From assembly GCA_905250025.1 (NCBI GenBank), contig CAJNOJ010000067.1:4141-68140 (forward strand): a stretch of DNA of 64,000 nucleotides. The letters are read 5' to 3'. The translations under genes and the position numbers were made by a program. This document shows positions 56,817-64,000 of the stretch, piece by piece. This DNA comes from Adineta ricciae (taxonomy: Eukaryota > Rotifera > Eurotatoria > Adinetida > Adinetidae). Every line of letters begins with the position of its first letter. The stretch's first letter is position 1. The notes below the pieces were generated by a model. The model made no database searches. It was not told where the DNA came from and saw only the letters and a list, made by a program, of their open reading frames with translations.

Positions 56817-59212
56817 ATGGGTAACTCAACAGTTGCTCCTTCACAGTCGCATAGTCGTTTACCGGATTCGTATCAGACAGATTTTAATTCCGAATTAGTT
56901 CAGACTTCCGAGAATACTTCTGCCATGGCAAATGCTTCCACTGATCCTACCAAATCTACTAATACAACAAATACGACTTCGCACGAATCCATTGTTACAG
57001 TTAATCCAGATGGATCGTCAAATGCAACAAAATCTGTGGTTTACACTACTACGGTTCACAATACGCAGAAATCTACTGCTGTGACTAATGTGGACAGATT
57101 TCCTACTCTTTCTAATCAAGACATTTCTACAGCGCAAACTGAGTATATGACCCCTGTTTCTCCAATAGAACCTTCTCGCCCAATAGTTTCGACTGTCAAT
57201 CGCCCGTCTGCTTCTGCATTAAATCCCGAAGTTTCTAATTTGCCCAACAAGGCTGCTTCACCCAATCCTCCTCATGAACGTTATACTCCTCCATTGGCAA
57301 CGAATACAAACCCTTTTATTACATCAAATAAACCTGCGACACCGCCAGTGCGTCGCATATCTGTTTTCGTACTTGAGACAAAGCCATTCCAAAATCCTAT
57401 CGAAACTGTAACTTCTGCTTCGAGAGTTTCGAATTCAGTAGTAAGGTTCGATCCAACTAATGCCAACACTGTTACGACGTCACGTACCTCAGCTGTCACT
57501 TCCAATGATTCTAAGTCCACTGTTCATGTTATCACGACAACAACTACAAAAACATCTACTCAATCCACAAATCTGTCGACTGCTGCACCGCCTAGTAATC
57601 CAAGGGTATCAAGTCCTAGAATGGCTGTGATCTCACCGATACCCAGTGTTGACAATATCTATATTAAATCTAGAACCTCATCGCCTCCATTTAGTCCTGA
57701 TACGTCGGCTGTTTCACCAAATTCCAACAAGTCTCTTACTCTTGTTGAATCATCGCCATTTACTAACACGAATGTTCCAGCAAAGGTCAAGAGTCCTTCA
57801 TCATTTTCGGCTACTAGACCACTATTTCCCACGCATTCATATCCTCCTCCAATTACTACTACCACTACCACTACAAAAACATCAGCTGTACTTCCTACTG
57901 CAACCGTTCAATCTACTACTAATACTGTATCCAATGCAACACTTTCTAGTACAGGTTAGTAGAATGAACCAGTACGTGTCGACTGGTTAAAAGCATGAAT
58001 ATCATTTGCTTGTAGCTATAACAAAGGAACCGGCTCCAAAACTTACAATGTCGACATCTACTCAGACACGTGAATCAAGTAATCTTATTAGTTTACAGTC
58101 CGTTCAACAAAATAGTAAAACCGAACACAAAGAGAAAGAGACTATTCAAACAACTAAAAGGAGTCAAAGCTTCGGCACATCACCAATACCATTGAGCGAT
58201 ACCAATGAAAAGTCAAAAGAGTCGACACGTACAAGTAAAGAGACACACAGCATTGCTACGTCACCCATTCCATCGTTAGCTACCAACGACAGTGTTAAAG
58301 AGAGATCTATGGCTTTAAATATTGTTCCCGTGCCAAGTTTTACACTACGGTCAACAGCTGTTGCTAATTTTTCATCTGATGAAGAAAATTTACTAGAACG
58401 AACTCAATCCATACATAAAGACATGTCAATATTTAAATATCATATCACTCAGAGAGAAATCAAACCACCTGTAAGAAAAAAAAACATTTCCTTCATTTGT
58501 ATACTGACCACTGTTGCTCTTGCCTTCTAGATTGGCAATCATACGAAAGCAACAATGTTTCAGATGAATACGCATCATAAACAAACACCCTTTCCAGTTC
58601 CATCTTTATTGTTTCTGGCCAAGAATTTCAACGATGGTGCACCTGAAACTGATAATGACTCCACAATAGCACCAACTTTCAGTTCTCTTGGTCTCGAGAA
58701 CAATTCTGATATCGAATCTTCAGCCCATTCGTCAATAGAAGCACGTTTGAATGATAAAAGACAGCAGAAAGTTCGCAATTTCATTCTCGTCATAGAATAT
58801 GAGTCAATTATCTTTGTCTTTTCCAATTACTAGAATAACCAGCAGTCACTCTCACCTCACATTGATTTCACGAACAAAGACCCATGGTCTACCTTCGCTT
58901 CGAAAACTTCGTCTAATCCAAACTATCCTTTCCTCCAAGAAACATCGTTTCAAACGAATCCTCCCCCGTTGCCATCAATCTTGAAGAAACCAACGTTTCA
59001 ACCACTTTCCGCATCTTCTGCCACTCAAACAAATGACGAACTGCTGATGAATCTACGTAAGTACTTCATACACACTCACATCTTTCCTATACACTCGACT
59101 TCATCTACTAGGACGTGATCAACCTGAATATATGCCATCGAAAACGAAAGCGATTCAAAGTATATCGAGAAGTGAGCGACTTTTCTCCTTCGGATTAATT
59201 CGACCAAATTAA
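56817..59212 (+). CDS. Ser/Thr-rich disordered protein, unknown
   Basis: About five exons: 56817 to about 57954, about 58016 to 58470, 58531 to about 58770, 58830 to about 59055, and about 59112 to 59212, with GT-AG borders and a TAA at 59210-59212. The protein is about 700 residues, dominated by Ser, Thr, Pro and Asn. There is no signal peptide, no membrane helix and no recognised fold. Visible short motifs are NTNPFITS (NPF, EH-domain ligand type), KDPWSTF (DPW, AP-2 ligand type), a repeated block GTSPIPLSDTNEKSK / ATSPIPSLATNDSVK, and an ILKKP/PPPLP proline patch. NPF plus DPW could mean an endocytic accessory protein, but in low-complexity sequence this may be chance. The start MGNST was chosen as the first ATG of the long frame. 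Confidence 0.7.
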
Positions 59213-59463
59213 TAAGCAAGAAAACTCATACAAAAACAGCATTGCTTATGATATTATACTTTTTTATTTTTGATAAAGAAATAAGACATTGCATGTAGAA
59301 AAAAATGTAATGAGCAGAGCAGAGCAGTTCTAAGCCAACAACATCAATGTCACCGATTATAATAAACAGAGACTAAGCAGATTCTAACTATAATGAATAA
59401 CGTCAACGATTCGGCACATCGGAATGAGATTTATCAAAGAGAGATAATGAACGAATGACTAGA
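59213..59463. other. Convergent 3' UTR region
   Basis: About 250 bp between the Ser/Thr-rich gene (plus) and glucosidase II beta (minus); no feature beyond A/T-rich UTR-like sequence. Confidence 0.4.
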
Positions 59464-61702
59464 TTAAAATTCTTCATGACCATGATGTTGTGTACCCGAA
59501 GCAATAGTTTCATCACATGCAGATGGTGTTTCGAATATCATTGCATATTCACACCGAGTCGGTTCACGTACATCGACAACTTTGTGTTCGATACCACAGC
59601 GAAATGTGACTGTTAACGATCGAGCTGGACCGTTCCAACATGTAGCACCATTGGAATATTTCATTTTTAAATATTTATTTGTCGTTGGACCAACCCATGA
59701 ATCCCAATATCCAACTATTACTTCACCGCCACCACCTTTAGGAATCTGTTTAGCATCTTTGAACATACACACTCGATAAGTGTATTCACGTTCTTCATAA
59801 TCATAGCATTGGTCAATAAATGCAGAATATTCGCCATGAACACCTGTATCAACATCTGATTGTCGTTTTAGATCTCTGAAAAAGAAGATAATTCGAATTC
59901 ATTGAAATATAGTGAAATAACTCACTCGATTTCTCGTTTAACATCATGAACGCGTCGTTCGACGTCATGATACTCGTTACGTGCATGATCAGCTGTTTGA
60001 ATTAATCGTTTTGTTTCATCATCGTACTCTGGTACGGTATCATCATGAATGTGTTTTTCGTGTTCAAGAGACTAAGTAACGAAAGATCATGAATGCGAGG
60101 CAAAACGTTTCTCAGTCGATTCTTTTACTGTTGCAACTGGTGAAGGAGTTTCATGTTGATCGAAATCATGTTCATCTTCTTGTTCTTCAGATATTTCTTC
60201 TTCATGATGCTGTTCTTGTCCTTGTTCATCATTTTGCTTCAAATATGCTTCTGTAGATGCGACAACGTCATTGACATCAACGGGAGTTTCAATTATTGGC
60301 TCGTGTAGTTTTTTATAGGAGTTCGATATTTGATCAAATACAGTAATATTAAAGTCGTCAAAATTGACCGCATCAGCTCCGAGGATTGTCTAAGAGGCAC
60401 ATGAAAGACACAATAAATTAAGATTTCATAGGAAGTAATGTGGTACATACGCGAACTTCCTCAGCAGTGAATTCATTTTCAAGGTCAGTGTCAAGTTCTG
60501 TATGTTTTTGTAACTCTTCAATTGATACTCTATATTTATAAAAAATAAAAAGTAATGCAGATGTTAGAAATTTATTAACATACAATGAATCATTGTTGGT
60601 ATCTAATTCAGCAAACATTTCACGCATTTGGTTGTCGTGTGCAATTGCTTCCCGTACAGCACGTTGTTCTAGATGGAAAGATTGGAGAAAATAACGATAG
60701 ATATTGAAATATACAACAATCATACCTTCCCATATTTTCTGATGCTTTTCTTTCGCTTCATTTTCGGGAATTTCTGCCTGATTTTTCAATTCTACGAAAT
60801 GAAGAAATACAGCTGTTGTTATTCTCCGATATTAATATTCATTCTACCTTCTTTTTCCTTCAATTCGCTTTCGAGTTTCTCCAAACTTTGTTCAAATTCA
60901 CGGAGACGTGCCTATGACAGAATGACATTTTTATTTCGATACTACTCAGTCAACCTGAAATCTACCTCTCGATCTGCTTTGATCACCACTGACTGTTTGA
61001 TGATTTCCATTTTTTTGGCAACACCTGCCTCATGCAATGCCCGACGTGCTTCATGTTCAGCTCGAGTTTTTTGAGCTAGTTCACTAAACCGAAGACCTGC
61101 GTTTCTCATTTTAAGATAATCATCATACTTACAAACACGTATTATTGCACACAATCTTTGTTTCATATTCATCAGTTCCATCGCAACAATCTATTTTGAT
61201 TATATTACCAATGAAAATCGTAATAGATCGGTTACTTACCGCAGATACTATCTCCGACAAAATGGGACGGAATAGTCGTACCTACATAGCCTTTGTTTTC
61301 ACAGAAGAAACGTCCATTTGGACAAGCTGATGTTCCAGGTTCATCACTGCCATCTGGGAAAAAAAGATCACGAAGCTTTATTTTTCAATCCGTATTCGTA
61401 TTTCTTACCGCGACAATCACAGTAGTCGTCGTTGACAAATTCGAATGGAATGGTAGATGAGCCATCAAGGCAAGAGAAAGGTTTTGAAGAAACATATTTA
61501 GATAACTCTAAATTTGCTTATAAGAGTTACTCAATCGAGAGAATTCGAATTCATGCTTACGTGCAGCTGGAACACCGCGCAAGACTGTATGTTCAACACT
61601 TCCACTGACAACAATGGTGAGCAGAGTCGAAACAAGCACGAGATTCATGTAGTTCGAAGACATCATTGAAATGAAGTAAAACAAAATGGAAAATATACGC
61701 AT
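59464..61702 (-). CDS. PRKCSH: Glucosidase II beta subunit (PRKCSH)
   Basis: ER-luminal regulatory subunit that retains and guides glucosidase II for N-glycan trimming. A hydrophobic signal sequence ([19 protein letters not shown]) is followed by RGVPA and two LDL-receptor-type Cys repeats: [37 protein letters not shown] and [12 protein letters not shown] coiled coil ([17 protein letters not shown]...), an EF-hand-like acidic region with ELDTNND and HTELDTD, and Glu-rich linkers come next. The C-terminal MRH mannose-binding domain has [30 protein letters not shown] and RCEY. The protein ends HGHEEF, where most animals have HDEL, so the ER-retrieval signal is non-canonical. Many short exons. 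Either the ATG at 61702 or a downstream in-frame Met of the same signal region could be the start. Confidence 0.94.
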
Positions 61703-62144
61703 GCATATCTTGTCGTCGTCCGTCTGTTCTGTTCAAAGCTCATTGGTAGACTGGAGGAACAAATCAGTGCGTTTAGTTTACATACAGATGGTGTCTCTAT
61801 GGTAGCGCAAGTACGACACGAGAGTGTTGTATTTTACATCGTTACCTGGCAAAAAAAACTCTACTTTTGTAATTTCACAACAAATTGTTGAACAATATAA
61901 GCAAATGCGAACAAAATAATAATGTGTAATACTGAGAGAAAAATCAGTTCGTATGGCACACGACATTTACATGAGACTCGTGTGGAATATTGTGAATTTG
62001 GACTTGATATCTAACGCATTTTGAGCTGTATAGAACAAAAACATACCTTGTTTGTTTTATTAGCAGTCTACTTGTATTGATTTACGAGCGTACGCAAGTG
62101 ACAATAGCTCATAGAATGCGAACATCTCGTGTACCTTTTTTAGC
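61703..62144. promoter_or_regulatory. Upstream region of divergent genes
   Basis: About 440 bp between glucosidase II beta (minus) and the NACHT protein (plus); AT-rich, no core promoter motif recognised with confidence. Confidence 0.35.
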
Positions 62145-64000
62145 ATGAAATCTTCTTATTATTTGAATGTTCTTCGCGGTCGAACTCAAGAACTGCCCGA
62201 TGTCAGATCAAGGATTGTTCGAGTATTTGTCAGCTCGACATTTACAGGTTCTTTCATTCATCTTTTCTTTCTATCGCCTCATATATGTTCATTGATAGAC
62301 ACACTAGCCGAACGAGATTCGTTGATTGAAAATATCTTTCCTAAGCTAAAAGATTACTGTCGACAACAATATGGATTGGAATTTCAAGTGAGTCAACTGT
62401 TAGTACGATGTTTGTAATTATCTCTCGAATTTAATATTCCAGTACGTCGACATGAGATGGGGTATTACGATTGAATCAGCCAACAATCATGGTGAAGTTG
62501 TCACGTGTCTTAAAGAAATTGAACTATGTAAAAAGTATTCGGTTGCAACAAACTTTGTGGTTTGCTTACTTTCGATCTTAAATGAACTCGGTTATCTTTC
62601 ACTACTCGATATAGGTTCTACTTAGCCATCGATATGGTTCGCGACCTATTTCCGCTAAGATCCACGCACCGCTCTTCGAATTGCTCGAAAAAACTGCTCT
62701 TGATGAGCAGAATGGAATACACGACAGTGATTTATTAGCGCAATGGTATAAAATCGATACCAACTGTATACCACATGCGTATATTTTACAGAATATTTCA
62801 TTACTGATACCAAACTTCATCTCTAAAGTGAGACCAAGTGCAAAGATCGAGATGTTTACATAGTGTCAGTTTGATAGGATACAAATGAAGTGAAACAAGC
62901 GAATGAACAATGGAAGAAGGTGAGTGAACGATTGCGAACATGTCTCCGACGTGCGGCAGAGTTATGTCTACAACGCGGCCAAATTTCTGAAAGTGATTAC
63001 GACGAATTTTTCATTTCAAGTGAGTTTCTGTTTCGCTGATTTCTATTTCCTCACTTGTGCGATCATGTCCGTTTGTAGTTACCGAGAAAGAGATTGTCAA
63101 CGGAATTCTCGGAGCAAAAGATGCCAATGAACGTACTCTCTGTTTTCTACGCGATATCGTCGATATTCGCGATCATCTATCCGATGACAAAGCAGCGAAA
63201 TATATCGACATGTCGTCATCATCAGCGATCGATGAGGATGCTGAAAAGTTACTCGAACGATTGAAAACTGTTCGTATTCCCACTGCTTTGAAATCATCGA
63301 ACATTTACAAGTATAAAGTTCGATGGTCACCCGATGGTATCACTAAGCAACATCATAGTGAATATCTCGAACAATTCAATGATGATTTCTATCGATCCAT
63401 GAAGAAACAAATCGATCGATGTGCTCAAGCTCGACTGAAAATCACACCGAATGAATTGCAACATGAAGTTTTAGAGCATGCAATTCAATGTAAAACCTAT
63501 GTGAGCAAATTCCATGGCAGAACTGATGTTCTATCGAAAGTAGGAACGAAACTTCGGGTGACCGAATCGAGGAAAAATTATTTCTTTTTAGTTGGAAGCA
63601 TATATAAACATAAAAAATGAAGGTCGACCTTGTGTTGTGCATGGTGAATCTGGTTGTGGGAAAACCAGCGTATTGGCTAAAACGGCAACTGAAGTATGTG
63701 AATGTAATTCTATTTAGCTACCCTAAGTTTTCATTCTAGGTATTTAAATGGTGGCCAAAACGATCAGTTTCAGTAGTTTTACGTTTTCTTGGGTATGTAT
63801 TCATCATTCCGGAACTCTCTGAGGAAGAAGCAAAACCTTTGCATTGTTTTAGAACTACACCGACATCTTCAACTATATACAAAACTCTCCTGTCGATCTC
63901 TCGACAAATTTGTGAAATCTACAGCATATCAATGACTGCTTATCCAACAGTGAATCAACTTCGTGATCAACTTGAACTGAATATCTTTCCACAGATTCCC
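62145..64000 (+). CDS. NWD1/NWD2-like NACHT protein, N-terminal part (truncated by window)
   Basis: The start MKSSYYLNVLRGRTQELPDV (ATG at 62145) leads to IVRVFVSSTFTDTLAERDSLIENIFPKLKDYC, then YGLEFQYVDMRWGI. This is the DUF4062-like N-terminal module seen in NWD1/2, TEP1 and nephrocystin-3. It continues through SHRYGSRPI, a helical region with DAEKLLERLKTVRIPTALK and HAIQCKTYVSKFHGR, and then the P-loop VVHGESGCGKTSVLAKTATEV of a NACHT NTPase and VLRFLGTTPTSSTIYKTLLSI. At least seven exons lie in the window; the open frame continues past 64000, so the rest of the NACHT domain and the expected WD repeats are missing only because the window ends. Such STAND proteins act as signalling scaffolds; the specific role here is unknown. 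Confidence 0.85.

Noticed and set aside
57281..57520. Minus-strand frame inside the Ser/Thr-rich gene
   Set aside because: Antisense shadow of the long plus-strand exon; no motif.

Overview
This window is nuclear DNA from a small-genome invertebrate animal. The best fit is a bdelloid rotifer (Adineta/Rotaria-like). The evidence is AT-rich sequence, genes packed on both strands, very short GT-AG introns (many 48-60 nt, such as those in RPL21, MRPL16 and the ADP/ATP carrier), and metazoan-only genes (Numb, an AMPK gamma with a long N-terminus, a neuropeptide F precursor, a DEG/ENaC channel). The taxon is an inference; no rRNA or mitochondrial marker is present. Gene models were assembled by eye from splice sites, reading phase and family conservation. 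Spans cover the CDS from start codon to stop codon, introns included.

Layout. 1-2.8 kb: no gene recognised. 2.8-6.1 kb (minus): mitochondrial ribosomal protein L16, ribosomal protein L21 and an eight-helix membrane protein of unknown function. 6.9 kb (plus): an OTU cysteine protease. 7.7-8.2 kb (minus): a neuropeptide F precursor. 10-16 kb (minus): AMPK gamma with a probable alternative 5' exon. 17.9 kb (minus): a calmodulin-like protein. 19.5 kb (plus): a second secreted peptide precursor. 20.5-24.6 kb (minus): phosphorylase kinase gamma and eIF3d. 24.7 kb (plus): a DEG/ENaC channel. 26.5-30.4 kb (minus): importin-9, divergent from TFIIA alpha/beta (30.9-32.1 kb, plus). 32.8-34.6 kb (minus): Numb, divergent from a TASOR/TEX15-like pseudo-PARP protein with a polyglutamine tail (34.9-40.2 kb, plus). 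40.8-42.3 kb (minus): a GRAM-domain membrane protein.

44.2-52.5 kb looks like an accessory island. It holds a 339-bp MITE with a 9-bp target-site duplication, three tandem ubiquitin-specific proteases, a ubiquitin-like/RBR-type E3 ligase, and then a repeat block made of a diverged duplication and a 47-bp palindromic array. Its genes have zero or one coding intron, unlike their neighbours. Conserved genes resume at 53 kb: ADP/ATP carrier (plus), a DNAJB12/14-type co-chaperone (minus), a Ser/Thr-rich disordered protein (plus), glucosidase II beta (minus), and the 5' part of an NWD1/NWD2-like NACHT protein (plus) that runs off the window end.

Most of the genes are unrelated housekeeping and signalling genes. 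Two functional themes can be seen: glycogen/energy signalling (AMPK gamma, phosphorylase kinase gamma and a calmodulin-like protein within 12 kb, probably by chance), and ubiquitin conjugation with deubiquitination in the island. The observations most worth checking are a 2-nt microexon implied in the ADP/ATP carrier, the two peptide precursors, the ubiquitin island and the TASOR-like protein.
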